64,000 nt of DNA from Tabrizicola flagellatus (GTDB lineage: Bacteria; Pseudomonadota; Alphaproteobacteria; Rhodobacterales; Rhodobacteraceae), in assembly GCF_008271465.1 (NCBI RefSeq), contig NZ_VMDU01000017.1:1-64000 (forward strand), given 5' to 3'. The notes beneath the pieces were generated by a model. It searched no databases and had not been told where the DNA came from. It saw only the letters and a program-made list of their open reading frames with translations. Both the position numbers and the translations under genes were made by a program. This document shows, piece by piece, positions 24,315 through 33,899 of this stretch. The first letter of the stretch is position 1. The number at the start of each line of letters is the position of its first letter.

Positions 24315-24848
24315 TCAGCGGCGGATCACGAAGCGGACCGAGGCGACGGCGATCCCGGCGCGGGTGACGACGGCGTCGTTGACGATGCTGCCGTCGGGCA
24401 GCGCGTAGAGAATATCTTGGAACCCCAGACGGTTGACGCCCGAAGGTGATCTGAAATCTGCGGTGTAGGAGAGGCGGATCAGGCCGTTCTCCTCGATCAC
24501 CGTGGCCTCGCCCACGGTGTCCTCGCGCCTGCCCGTCCAGCGACCGGGACCGGTTTCGCGGAAGACCCAGGTCAGGCGGTCCTTCTGGCCGTCGTCATAG
24601 GCGAAGTCCTCGACCACGGTGAGGACGCGGGCGCCGTCGCGGCCAGTGACGGTGCCGTTCAGACGTGCGGTGAAGCGGCGTTCGTCGCCGGTGAGCCAGA
24701 CCCGGAAATGGCCGCGGCCAGTGGTGCGTCCCGTGAAGGCCGAGACCAGGGTGATCGGCGGGCCGGCGGTGGGCGGCGCGGCGGGCGTGGTGGCGCAGGC
24801 GGCGAGGGGCAGGGCGGCAAGGCCGAGAAGCAGGGTTCTGCGCAGCAT
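24315..24848 (-). CDS. DUF3833-like lipoprotein
   Basis: 177 residues with a lipoprotein signal MLRRTLLLGLAALPLAAC (lipidated C18). The mature part is predicted all-beta: TGRTTGRGHFRVWLTGDERR, VVEDFAYDDGQKDRLTW, then VRREDT-like and LSYTADFRS segments, which match my memory of the DUF3833 family. Function unknown. It would sit in the envelope facing the periplasm. An inverted repeat GCGGGCT...AGCCCGC (24851-24883) lies between it and the glmS stop. Confidence 0.75.
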   Translation of the reverse strand: MLRRTLLLGLAALPLAACATTPAAPPTAGPPITLVSAFTGRTTGRGHFRVWLTGDERRFTARLNGTVTGRDGARVLTVVEDFAYDDGQKDRLTWVFRETGPGRWTGRREDTVGEATVIEENGLIRLSYTADFRSPSGVNRLGFQDILYALPDGSIVNDAVVTRAGIAVASVRFVIRR

Positions 24849-24899
24849 GGGCGGGCTCCGTTTCCGTTGGATACGCAGCCCGCTCGCTCCCGGATCAGC

Positions 24900-26717
24900 C
24901 TATTCCACCGTGACCGACTTGGCCAGATTGCGCGGCTGGTCCACGTCCGTGCCCTTGGCGACGGCGGTGTGATAGGCCAGAAGCTGCGCCGGCACCGCAT
25001 AGAGGATCGGCGCCCAGACGGGCTCCACCCCCGGCAGGGTCAGAGTCTTCCAGCTGCCCTGACCGGCCTCGGCCACGCCTTCGGCATCGGACAACAGCAA
25101 CACCTTGCCGTTGCGCGCCATCACCTCCTGCATGTTCGACACCGTCTTGTCGAACAGCGCATCCTTCGGGGCCAGCACGATCACGGGAACGTCCGCGTCG
25201 ATCAGCGCGATGGGGCCGTGCTTCAGTTCGCCCGATGCATAACCTTCGGCGTGGATGTAGCTGATTTCCTTCAGTTTCAGTGCCCCTTCCAGCGCAAGCG
25301 GGAACATCGGGCCGCGACCGAGGAACAGGATATCCTGCGCCTTGGCCAGATCCTCGGCCACCCGTGCGATCGGGTCGGAGAGGGCCAGCGCCGCGTTCAT
25401 CAGCCCCGGCACTGCGCGCAGGCTGTCGAGCCGCGCGGCAAGGTCGCGCGCGTCGATCCGGCCGCGATCCTGCGCCGCCTTCAGCGCCATCAGGGCGAGC
25501 ACCGTCAGCTGGCAGGTGAAGGCCTTGGTCGAGGCGACGCCCACTTCCACCCCGGCGAGGATCGGCAGCGCGAGGTCCGACTCGCGCGCGATGGAAGAAG
25601 TGGGGACGTTGATGACGGAAACGACCTTCGCCACCCTTTCCTTGACATGGCGCAGCGCGGCCAGCGTGTCCGCCGTCTCTCCCGACTGGCTGACGAAGAT
25701 CGCCATCGAGGCCGGCGACAGGACCGGGTCACGGTAGCGAAACTCGGACGCGATGTCGATGTCGGCGGGCAGGCCCGCGATCTGCTCGAACCAGTATTTC
25801 GCGACGTGGCAGGCATAGGAGGCCGTGCCGCAGGCGACCATCGTCACGCGGTCGATCCCCTTGAAATCAAGGGCTTCGGGCAGGCGCAGCACACCATCTG
25901 CGGTGGTGTAGTGCTTCAGCGCATCGGCGATGACCACGGGCTGTTCGGCGATTTCCTTGGCCATGAAATGCTTGTAGCCGGCCTTCTCGATCCGTGTCGC
26001 GTCCAGCTGGATCCGCGTCTCGGCCCGGTTGGCGCGGCGGTTCTGCGCGTCGTAGATCTCGGCCCCGGCGCGGGTGATGACGGCCCAGTCGCCTTCCTCC
26101 AGATAGGTGATCCGGTCGGTCATCGGCGCAAGCGCGATGGCGTCCGAGCCCACGAACATCTCGCCCTCGCCCCAGCCGATCGCGAGCGGCGAGCCCTTGC
26201 GGGCGGCGATCATCAGGTCGTCCTGGCCGTCGAAGAGGAAGCAGAGCGCGAAGGCGCCGTGCAGGCGGGACAGGGTTTCCTTGGCGGCCTCGACCGGCGA
26301 GGCGCCGCGATCCATCGCGCGCTTGACCAGAAGGACGACCGTCTCGGTATCGGTCTCGGATTCCTGGACATATCCGTCCGCGGCCAGTTCGGCGCGCAGC
26401 TCGCGGAAATTCTCGATGATGCCGTTGTGGACGACGGCGACGCCGCCCGCGCGGTGCGGATGCGCATTGCTGACGGTGGCAGCGCCGTGGGTGGCCCAGC
26501 GGGTATGGCCGATTCCTGCCTTTCCGGCCAAGGGGTTGTGGACCAGAAGGTCGGACAGGTTCACCAGCTTACCGACCGCCCGGCGGCGATCCAGACGCCC
26601 CTCGTTCACGGTGGCGATCCCGGCGGAATCATATCCGCGATATTCCAGCCGCTTCAGCGCCTCGACCAGGAGAGGCGCCGCCTCATGATTGCCCAATACC
26701 CCTACAATACCGCACAT
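24900..26717 (-). CDS. glmS: Glutamine-fructose-6-phosphate aminotransferase (isomerizing)
   Basis: 605 residues (E. coli 609). Makes glucosamine-6-phosphate from fructose-6-phosphate and glutamine, the first step to UDP-GlcNAc for wall and lipid A. The N-terminal nucleophile is C2 (MCGIVGVLGN), followed by the Ntn glutaminase with RWATHGA and HNGIIENF. Two SIS domains follow (ACGTASYACHVAKYW; FVSQSGETADTLAALR; FLGRGPMFPLALEGALKLKE), then EGYASGELKHGPIALID. The C-terminus KSVTVE is canonical. Two bases separate it from glmU, so they form one operon. I saw no glmS ribozyme-like structure. Confidence 0.97.
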   Translation of the reverse strand: MCGIVGVLGNHEAAPLLVEALKRLEYRGYDSAGIATVNEGRLDRRRAVGKLVNLSDLLVHNPLAGKAGIGHTRWATHGAATVSNAHPHRAGGVAVVHNGIIENFRELRAELAADGYVQESETDTETVVLLVKRAMDRGASPVEAAKETLSRLHGAFALCFLFDGQDDLMIAARKGSPLAIGWGEGEMFVGSDAIALAPMTDRITYLEEGDWAVITRAGAEIYDAQNRRANRAETRIQLDATRIEKAGYKHFMAKEIAEQPVVIADALKHYTTADGVLRLPEALDFKGIDRVTMVACGTASYACHVAKYWFEQIAGLPADIDIASEFRYRDPVLSPASMAIFVSQSGETADTLAALRHVKERVAKVVSVINVPTSSIARESDLALPILAGVEVGVASTKAFTCQLTVLALMALKAAQDRGRIDARDLAARLDSLRAVPGLMNAALALSDPIARVAEDLAKAQDILFLGRGPMFPLALEGALKLKEISYIHAEGYASGELKHGPIALIDADVPVIVLAPKDALFDKTVSNMQEVMARNGKVLLLSDAEGVAEAGQGSWKTLTLPGVEPVWAPILYAVPAQLLAYHTAVAKGTDVDQPRNLAKSVTVE

Positions 26718-26719
26718 TT

Positions 26720-28072
26720 CTAATGACCTTTCGCCTTCGCAGCCTTGATGGCCTTCAACTTTTCGAACATCCGGGTGGCAAGGCCCGGTTTCGTGACCTG
26801 CCGGGCGCGGCCGATGGCCACGGCCTCGGGCGGCACGTCCTCGGTGATGACGGATCCGCTGGCCGTCAGCGCGCCGTCGCCCACCGTGACCGGCGCGACC
26901 AGCATGGTGTCCGAGCCGATGAAGGCGCGCTTGCCGATGGTGGTACGGTGCTTCATCACCCCGTCGTAATTGCAGGTCACTGTGCCCGCGCCGATGTTGG
27001 TGTGTTCGCCGACATGGGCATCGCCGAGATAGGTGAGGTGGCCGACCTTCACGCCTTCGTCGAGGATGGCGTTCTTGATTTCCACGAAGTTGCCGACATG
27101 CACGTCCTCGGCCAGTTCCGCGCCGGGTCTCAGCCTTGCAAAGGGGCCGACGGTGGCGCCGCGGCTGATGTGGCAGCCCTCCAGATGGCAGAAGCCCTTG
27201 ATCTCGGCGCCGGATTCCACGGTGACCCCGGGACCGAAGATCACGTTGGGGCCGATCACCGCGTCGCGGCCCACATGCGTATCCAGCGCGAAGAACACGG
27301 TGTCGGGCGCGGTGAGGGTGACGCCGTTCTCCAGGGCGTCCGCGCGGGCGCGGGCCTGGAAGGCGGCCTCGGCCTCGGCCAGTTGCGCGCGGGTGTTGAC
27401 GCCCAGCGTCTCGGATTCGGGGCAGAGGACGACGCCGGCCGAGAGGCCGCGCCTGCGGGCCAGTTCGACGATGTCGGTCAGGTAGTATTCGCCGGCGGCA
27501 TTGGCGTTGCCGACCTCGGCGATCAGCGAGAACAGGGTGCGCGCCTCGGCGCAGAGGACGCCCGAGTTGCAGAGGGTGATCGCGCGTTCCGCCTCGGCGG
27601 CGTCCTTGAATTCGCGGATCGCCAGCAGTTCGTCGCCTTCCGTGATGAGCCGGCCATAACGGCCGGGGTCGCGGGCGTGGAAGCCGAGGATGACGACCGC
27701 GTGGCGGGCGCGGGCGTCGAGCATCGCGCGCAGGGTCTCTTCGCGGATCAGGGGGGTGTCGGCGTAAAGGACGATGGCCTCGCCCTCGGCCTCGGCGAGA
27801 AGCGGGGCGGCCTGGGCCACGGCATGCGCGGTGCCGAGCTGGGGATCCTGGACCACGGTCTCCACCGCCTCGTCGAAGGCGCGGGCCGAGGCCGCGACCG
27901 CCTCGCCGCCGTGGCCGGTGACGGTGACGATGCGGGAGGGGTCCAGGCTGCGGGCGGTGGCGAGCGCGTGGTGGAGGAGGGGGGCGGCGGCGACCTGGTG
28001 GAGGACCTTGGGCAGGTCGGAGTTCATCCGGGTGCCCTGCCCGGCGGCCAAGACGATGACTGAAACCTGCAT
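26720..28072 (-). CDS. glmU: Bifunctional GlmU: UDP-GlcNAc pyrophosphorylase / glucosamine-1-phosphate acetyltransferase
   Basis: 450 residues (E. coli 456). The N-terminal nucleotidyltransferase domain opens with VLAAGQGTRMNSDLPKVLH and contains ILYADTPL-like VLYADTPLI. The C-terminal part is a left-handed beta helix built of hexapeptides (VGRDAVIGPNVIFGPGVTV, GTVTCNYDG, KRAFIGSDTMLVAPVTVGDG) that carries the acetyltransferase. Both steps lead to UDP-GlcNAc. First gene of the glmU-glmS operon, divergent from gph. Confidence 0.97.
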   Translation of the reverse strand: MQVSVIVLAAGQGTRMNSDLPKVLHQVAAAPLLHHALATARSLDPSRIVTVTGHGGEAVAASARAFDEAVETVVQDPQLGTAHAVAQAAPLLAEAEGEAIVLYADTPLIREETLRAMLDARARHAVVILGFHARDPGRYGRLITEGDELLAIREFKDAAEAERAITLCNSGVLCAEARTLFSLIAEVGNANAAGEYYLTDIVELARRRGLSAGVVLCPESETLGVNTRAQLAEAEAAFQARARADALENGVTLTAPDTVFFALDTHVGRDAVIGPNVIFGPGVTVESGAEIKGFCHLEGCHISRGATVGPFARLRPGAELAEDVHVGNFVEIKNAILDEGVKVGHLTYLGDAHVGEHTNIGAGTVTCNYDGVMKHRTTIGKRAFIGSDTMLVAPVTVGDGALTASGSVITEDVPPEAVAIGRARQVTKPGLATRMFEKLKAIKAAKAKGH

Positions 28073-28099
28073 TCTGCCCCTTTCCTTATCGTTGCGCCC

Positions 28100-28127
28100 G
28101 TTTTACCCCCCATGGACCGGGTGGCAA
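28100..28127 (-). promoter_or_regulatory. Candidate promoter of glmU-glmS
   Basis: Read on the minus strand: TTGCCA (28127-28122), 16-base spacer, TAAAAC (28105-28100), about 28 bases before the glmU start. Consensus-based only. Confidence 0.35.
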
Positions 28128-28165
28128 GGGGGCCGCTCCTCACGCCACGTTACAGGAAGACCCGC

Positions 28166-28816
28166 ATGCGCTGTGTAGTGTTCGATCTGGACGGAACTTT
28201 GGCGGATACCTCGGCGGACCTGCTGGCGGCGGCCAATGCGGTGCTGCCCCGGCCGGTGCTGGGGCCGGGGGATGAGCTGACCGCCTTTCACGGCGGGCGC
28301 GCCATGCTGCGGCTGGGGTTCCGGAGGCTGGGGCTGGACTGGAGCGAGGCGGACGTCGATGCGGGCTATCCGCGCCTTCTGGAGGCCTACCGGGCGGGGA
28401 TCGCCACCCATACCCGGCTGTATCCCGGCGCGATGGAGGCGGTGGAGCGGTTGAAGGGGCTGGGCTTCGCGGTCTCGATCTGCACCAACAAGCCGGAGGG
28501 GCTGGCCGAGCTTCTGCTGGCCGAGCTGGGGGTGCGCGACGCCTTCGGGGCGCTGGTCGGCGCCGATACCTTCCCGGTCAGGAAGCCCGATCCGACCCCC
28601 TACCGCGCGGCGGTGGAGCGGGCGGGGGGCGTGGTGGGGCGGTCGATGCTGGTGGGCGACACCGAGACCGACGCGAAGACCGGGGTGGCGGCCGGGGTGC
28701 CGGTGGCGCTGGTCACCTTCGGGCCGGAAGGGGCGGGGGTGTCCCGATTCAACCCGGCCGCCCTTCTGGAGAGGTTCGAGGACCTGCCGGGGCTGGCCGG
28801 GCGGCTGATCGGCTGA
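28166..28816 (+). CDS. gph: Phosphoglycolate phosphatase (HAD superfamily)
   Basis: 216 residues from ATG 28166, with CAGGAAG just upstream; an earlier in-frame start would overlap the glmU promoter. HAD motif I is FDLDGTLADTS (nucleophile D7, D9), motif II ICTNKP, motif III lysine in RKPDPTPY and motif IV VGDTETDAK. The size and the helical cap after motif I fit Gph, which removes phosphate from 2-phosphoglycolate formed by Rubisco or DNA repair. Other HAD phosphatases share these motifs, so substrate is likely but not certain. Confidence 0.85.
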   Translation: MRCVVFDLDGTLADTSADLLAAANAVLPRPVLGPGDELTAFHGGRAMLRLGFRRLGLDWSEADVDAGYPRLLEAYRAGIATHTRLYPGAMEAVERLKGLGFAVSICTNKPEGLAELLLAELGVRDAFGALVGADTFPVRKPDPTPYRAAVERAGGVVGRSMLVGDTETDAKTGVAAGVPVALVTFGPEGAGVSRFNPAALLERFEDLPGLAGRLIG

Positions 28817-28818
28817 TG

Positions 28819-29104
28819 TGTCCACGGTGGACATTTCCTGATCCATGAAGGAAATCAGTGTCTTGGTCGCAGGCGTTAGGGAAATCTTAACACCTGCCTG
28901 AGGTCGCGTGGGCAGCACTGGGGAGGCCCCCCACCCCCCTCCCCTCCCCACTGAGGGGGAGGGGAGGCGACCTGTCCGGGGGCGGGTTTCGGGGTGGGGC
29001 GGATGTCGACTCGTGCGCTGCGCGCAAGCCTGTTGTCTCGCCTCTGGCGCTGCGCGCCAACCGGCTCGGGCGCCTCCGGCGGGGATATTTGGGGACAGAT
29101 GAAA
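28819..29104. repeat. Composite intergenic repeat after gph
   Basis: The 372-base gap between gph and the MFS gene holds no gene. In order: TGTCCACGGTGGACA plus TTTCC (28819-28838), identical to the copy after phoB and again beginning three bases after the stop codon; a C-tract/G-tract hairpin (28926-28969); a block (29013-29104) that closely matches 13664-13757, including TGTCTCGCCTCTGG and CCAACCGGCTCGG; and a GGGGATATTTGGGGACAGAT box. This is the longest copy of the composite element. Confidence 0.65.
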
Positions 29105-29151
29105 GGGTATGGCGCGCGCTGCTGTCACCGGGGTGGGCGACGCTGTGCCCT

Positions 29152-29180
29152 TTGACAGTCGTCCGCGCCACCCATAGGGT
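29152..29180 (+). promoter_or_regulatory. Strong candidate promoter for the MFS/DegT/nuclease unit
   Basis: A perfect TTGACA (29152-29157), exactly 17 bases, then TAGGGT (29175-29180). The ATG is eight bases after the -10 box and no ribosome site precedes it, so the mRNA is predicted to be leaderless or to have a leader of a few bases. Confidence 0.55.
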
Positions 29181-29188
29181 CGCGGCCC

Positions 29189-30448
29189 ATGACCGAGGCC
29201 TCCGACCTGCCCGCACCGACCGCGACCGAGGCGCCTCGGCCTGTGAGCCGGCATGCGGTGACCTTCGTGCTGATCACGGTCTTTCTGGACATGGTGGGCT
29301 TCGGCCTGATCATGCCGGTCCTGCCCAAGCTGATCGAGGATGTGGGCCATGTGGACATCGCGCGGGCGGCGGTGATCGGCGGCTGGATGTTTGCGGCCTT
29401 CAGCCTGGCGCAGTTCGTCTTCGCGCCCTTGATGGGCAACCTGGCCGACCGTTTCGGGCGCCGGCCGCTTCTCTTGCTGGCGATCTTCGGGCTGGGGGCG
29501 GATTTCATCCTGATGGCGCTGGCGCCCTCGCTGGAATGGCTGTTCGCGGGCCGGATCATCGCCGGGGTCTGCGGCGCGAGCTGGATCATCGCCAGCGCCT
29601 TCATCGCCGATGTCACCGCGCCGGACGACCGGGCCAAGGCCTATGGCTACATGGGGGCGGCCTTCGGGGTGGGTTTCGTCATCGGTCCGGCGATCGGGGG
29701 GCTTCTGGGAGAGCTGGGGCCACGGGTTCCGTTCTGGGTGGCGGCGGGCATTTCTCTGGTGAACTTCGTCTACGGGATGCTGGTCCTGCCGGAATCGCTG
29801 GCGCCGGAGAACCGGCGCAGGTTCGAGCTGTGGCGGGCGAACCCCTTCGGCGCCTTCCGGGTCTTTGCGACCTACAGGGGCGTGTTGCCGATGGTGATGG
29901 TCATGGGGCTGTTCTTCTTTTCCACCAGCGTTTATCCGGCGATCTGGACCTTCTGGGGCATCGCCAAGTTCGGCTGGTCCGAGGCGATGGTGGGCGGCAC
30001 GCTGGCGATCTTCGGGCTGATCGCGGGGGGCTTTCAGGGGTTCCTCACCGGCCCGGCCACGAAACGCTTCGGCGAATGGCAGGTCGCGCTGTTCGGGCTG
30101 GTCTGCGCGACGCTGGTGGTGCTGGGCTATGGGTTCGTGGGCTCTCTCGGCGCGGTGATCGCGCTGATGATCCTGCACGGGCCGGAGGGGTTCGTGCATC
30201 CGCTTCTGACCTCGATGCTGACCAAGCGCGTGCCCGAGGATGCCCAGGGCGAGTTGCAGGGCGGGATTTCCGCCGTCACGAATGTCGCCATGCTGTTCGG
30301 CACAGTGTTCTTCGCCTTCATCTTCGGGCATTTCTGGGCCGAGGGTCGCGCCTGGCGGTCAACGGACGTGGCCTACTGGGTGGCGGCGGGGTTCCTGGCG
30401 TTGACCACGGTGCTGTTCCTGAATCTGAAGAGGTCCGAGAAGGCATGA
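29189..30448 (+). CDS. MFS transporter, TCR/Tet drug-exporter family
   Basis: 419 residues with twelve predicted membrane helices. MFS motif A is [16 protein letters not shown] in the loop after helix 2, and antiporter motif C is [16 protein letters not shown] in helix 5, which marks proton-driven exporters. The opening [20 protein letters not shown] is typical of the TetA-like branch (TCR/Tet), which includes many proteins that are not tetracycline pumps. Its stop overlaps the ATG of a DegT-type aminotransferase (ATGA, 30445-30448), so it might export a product made by that enzyme. Confidence 0.88.
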   Translation: MTEASDLPAPTATEAPRPVSRHAVTFVLITVFLDMVGFGLIMPVLPKLIEDVGHVDIARAAVIGGWMFAAFSLAQFVFAPLMGNLADRFGRRPLLLLAIFGLGADFILMALAPSLEWLFAGRIIAGVCGASWIIASAFIADVTAPDDRAKAYGYMGAAFGVGFVIGPAIGGLLGELGPRVPFWVAAGISLVNFVYGMLVLPESLAPENRRRFELWRANPFGAFRVFATYRGVLPMVMVMGLFFFSTSVYPAIWTFWGIAKFGWSEAMVGGTLAIFGLIAGGFQGFLTGPATKRFGEWQVALFGLVCATLVVLGYGFVGSLGAVIALMILHGPEGFVHPLLTSMLTKRVPEDAQGELQGGISAVTNVAMLFGTVFFAFIFGHFWAEGRAWRSTDVAYWVAAGFLALTTVLFLNLKRSEKA

Positions 30449-31677
30449 GCGAGACGTTCCGTGGCAGTTTCACCCAGCAGGAGCCGATCCCGGAGGCGGG
30501 GATCGACGCGGCGCTGGCCGTCCTGCGGCACGGGCGGTTGCACCGGTACAACACGGTGGCCGGAGAGGTCGCCGAGACGGCCCTGCTGGAAGAGGAATTC
30601 GCGGCCCATGTCGGGGCGAAATACTGCCTTGCGCTGGCCTCGGGCGGAGCGGCGATGGCCTGCGCCCTGCGTGCGTTGCAGGTGAAGCCGGGCGAGCCGG
30701 TGCTGTCCAACGCCTTCACCCTGGCGCCGGTGCCGGGGGCGATCGCCTCGATCGGGGCGCGGCCGGTGTTCGTCGAGGTGACCGAGGACCTGACGATCGA
30801 CCTTGCGCATCTGGAGGCGCAGGCGAAGGCGTCAGGCGCGCGGGTGCTGCTGCTGAGCCACATGCGGGGCCATGTCTGCGACATGGAGGCGCTGATGGCG
30901 CTGGCCGACCGGCTGGGGCTGCGCGTCGTCGAGGATTGCGCGCACACGATGGGCGCGAAGTGGAAGGGCGTGCCTTCGGGCCGGCACGGGGCGATCGGCT
31001 GCTATTCGACGCAGACCTACAAGCACATGAACAGCGGCGAGGGGGGGCTTCTGGTCACCGACGATGCCGAGCTGGCGGCGCGGGCGGTGCTTCTGTCGGG
31101 GTCCTACATGCTCTATGCCCGCCACCGCGCGGCGCCCCCGCCGGAGGTGTTCGAGCGCCTGAAGCTGGAGGTGCCGAACGTCTCGTCCCGGATGGACAAC
31201 CTGCGCGCGGCGATCCTGCGGCCGCAGATCGCGTTGCTGGATGACCGTCGGGCGCGCTGGCGGCGGCTTTATCAGGGGATGGAGCGGGGGCTTGCGGGTG
31301 CGCCGGGGCTGAAGCTGATCGAAAGGCCGCAGCACGAGGACTATGTGGGCTCGTCCTTCCAGTTCCTGCTGCCGGGCTGGGAGGCGGCGCGGGTGGCCGC
31401 CTTCGTCGCCGGGGCAGCGGCGCGGGGGGTGGAGCTGAAATGGTTCGGCGCGGCCGAGCCGCAGGGTTTTACCAGCCGCTACGCGCATTGGCAGTATGCC
31501 GCGCCCGAACCCCTGCCGCAGAGCGACCGGGTGCTGGCCGGGCTGATCGACATGCGGCTGCCGCTGACCTTCACGCCCGAGGACGTGGCGCAGATCGCCC
31601 GGATCATCGCCGACGAGGTCCGTGCGGCCGCCGAGGCGCGCGATCTTGCCCCGGTGGCGGCCCCGGCGGCGGACTGA
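30445..31677 (+). CDS. DegT/DnrJ/EryC1/StrS-family PLP aminotransferase
   Basis: 410 residues from ATG 30445, coupled to the MFS gene. Family features: ASGGAAMACALRALQV near residue 70, RVVEDCAHTMGAKWKG, and the PLP-lysine segment STQTYKHMNSGEGGLLVTDD. Members usually transfer amino groups to nucleotide-linked keto sugars. No sugar-nucleotide synthesis genes are close, so the substrate is open. A non-sugar substrate is possible given the isolated position between an exporter and a nuclease. Downstream, its stop overlaps the next ATG by one base (TGATG). Confidence 0.85.
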   Translation: MSETFRGSFTQQEPIPEAGIDAALAVLRHGRLHRYNTVAGEVAETALLEEEFAAHVGAKYCLALASGGAAMACALRALQVKPGEPVLSNAFTLAPVPGAIASIGARPVFVEVTEDLTIDLAHLEAQAKASGARVLLLSHMRGHVCDMEALMALADRLGLRVVEDCAHTMGAKWKGVPSGRHGAIGCYSTQTYKHMNSGEGGLLVTDDAELAARAVLLSGSYMLYARHRAAPPPEVFERLKLEVPNVSSRMDNLRAAILRPQIALLDDRRARWRRLYQGMERGLAGAPGLKLIERPQHEDYVGSSFQFLLPGWEAARVAAFVAGAAARGVELKWFGAAEPQGFTSRYAHWQYAAPEPLPQSDRVLAGLIDMRLPLTFTPEDVAQIARIIADEVRAAAEARDLAPVAAPAAD

Positions 31678-32198
31678 TGGGCTGGCTGTTCCGCCCGGCG
31701 CGGCCGGCGGGGATGTTGACGCGGGGCCTGCGCCGGATCGCGGATCCGCGATTCTACCTGAAAGCGGTGATCGGGCTGGCGCTGGCGGGGCTGGTGATCG
31801 TGCCCACGGTGGCCGACCTGATCAACGCCGCGACCCGGACGGCAGTCGGCGAGGCGGGGGACTGCCGGATCTTCCGGGTGGTGGACGGGGACACGGTGTC
31901 GCTGATCTGCGCCGGGGACGGGATGATCAGCGCGCGGCTTCTGGGCTTTGACACGCCGGAGAAGTATTCGCCCGGCTGCCTGTCCGAGTTCGTGGCGGCG
32001 GAACGGGCAAGCTGGGCCTTGCGGATGCTGATCCGCAAGGCCGACCGCATCGTGCTGCGGCGCGAGGGGACGGACCGCTATGGCCGGCTGCTGGTGCGGA
32101 TGGAACTGGACGGGGTGGACCTGGCCCGCCTGATGATCCGGGCGGGCCATGCGCGCCTCTATTCGGGCGGCCCGCGCGGGAGCTGGTGCGGAAGCTGA
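31677..32198 (+). CDS. Membrane-anchored thermonuclease-like protein (SNase fold)
   Basis: 173 residues. A membrane helix at about residues 28-47 (KAVIGLALAGLVIVPTVADL) is followed by a staphylococcal-nuclease-like domain: CRIFRVVDGDTVSL, then LLGFDTPEKYSPGC with the catalytic Glu in DTPE, and GTDRYGRLLVRM with the second catalytic Arg. The usual order D-G-D, D-T-P-E, Y-G-R is kept, so it may be active. It would face the periplasm, attached by its N-terminus. Third gene of the MFS-DegT unit (TGATG overlap). Confidence 0.82.
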   Translation: MGWLFRPARPAGMLTRGLRRIADPRFYLKAVIGLALAGLVIVPTVADLINAATRTAVGEAGDCRIFRVVDGDTVSLICAGDGMISARLLGFDTPEKYSPGCLSEFVAAERASWALRMLIRKADRIVLRREGTDRYGRLLVRMELDGVDLARLMIRAGHARLYSGGPRGSWCGS

Positions 32199-32304
32199 GC
32201 GCCGCTTCGCCTCTCGCGCCCGGCGGCGGCGGGATACCTTAGCGAAACGCTTGGATCAACGAAATTTCTGCACCTGCAAAGCCCGGATTCCGGTCCTCCT
32301 TCGG

Positions 32305-32333
32305 TTGACCCCGGCAGGGCCGCAGAGTAAACG
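32305..32333 (+). promoter_or_regulatory. Candidate promoter of the nuo operon
   Basis: TTGACC (32305-32310), 17-base spacer, TAAACG (32328-32333), about 69 bases before nuoA. The rest of the 203-base gap from the nuclease gene shows no gene and no clear terminator. Consensus match only. Confidence 0.4.
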
Positions 32334-32401
32334 GGCGGGGAGACATGGCGGGCCGACAAGCCCGCCCGCACGCGCGCCGCCAGCAGTCAAGGAGCCCCCT
32401 C

Positions 32402-33291
<890 letters not shown>

Positions 33292-33293
33292 TC

Positions 33294-33899
33294 ATGAGCG
33301 AAGCCCTTCAGGAACTTGCCGGGATCATCGAGATGAAGCAGCCCGAGGCCGTGGTCTCGAGCGCGATCGCCTTCGGCGAGCTGACGGTGGTGGCGAATCT
33401 GGCCAATCTGGAAGACCTGGTCGAATTCCTGCGCGACGACCTGTCGTGCCGGTTCTCGACGCTGGTGGACATCACGGCGGTGGACCATCCGGAACGGGTG
33501 CAGCGGTTCGACGTGGTCTATCACTTCCTGTCGATGTACCGGAATCACCGCATCCGCGTTAAGGTCGCGGTGCGCGAGGACGAGATGGTGCCCTCGATCA
33601 CCGACCTGCACCCGTCGGCCAACTGGTTCGAGCGGGAAGTCTTCGACATGTTCGGGATCCTGTTCTCGGGTCACCCGGACCTGCGGCGCATCCTGACCGA
33701 CTACGGCTTCCGCGGCTATCCCTTGCGCAAGGACTTCCCGACCACGGGCTACACCGAGGTCCGCTACGACGAGGCGCTGAAGCGGGTCGTCTATGAACCG
33801 GTCAAGCTGGTGCAGGAATACCGCCAGTTCGACTTCATGAGCCCCTGGGAAGGTGCGGACTACATCCTTCCCGGCGACCAGAAGGCAGAGACGAAGTGA
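33294..33899 (+). CDS. nuoC: NADH-quinone oxidoreductase subunit C
   Basis: 201 residues. Peripheral-arm subunit packing against NuoD. Family signature ERE-x-FDMFGI is present as [20 protein letters not shown], followed by [19 protein letters not shown]. Separate from NuoD, unlike the NuoCD fusion of E. coli. The stop overlaps the GTG of the next gene (GTGA, 33896-33899), which is not a nuo gene but a thioesterase-like one. Confidence 0.96.
   Translation: MSEALQELAGIIEMKQPEAVVSSAIAFGELTVVANLANLEDLVEFLRDDLSCRFSTLVDITAVDHPERVQRFDVVYHFLSMYRNHRIRVKVAVREDEMVPSITDLHPSANWFEREVFDMFGILFSGHPDLRRILTDYGFRGYPLRKDFPTTGYTEVRYDEALKRVVYEPVKLVQEYRQFDFMSPWEGADYILPGDQKAETK

Noticed and set aside
24851-24883. 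GCGGGCT...AGCCCGC inverted repeat after glmS as a terminator or glmS riboswitch
   Set aside because: No T-run, long 19-base loop, and it lies downstream of glmS in sense direction; glmS ribozymes sit upstream and occur mainly in Firmicutes.
29089-31677. Apparent 862-residue fusion into the DegT gene
   Set aside because: The first part is an off-frame reading of the MFS gene; DegT begins at the ATGA overlap at 30445.
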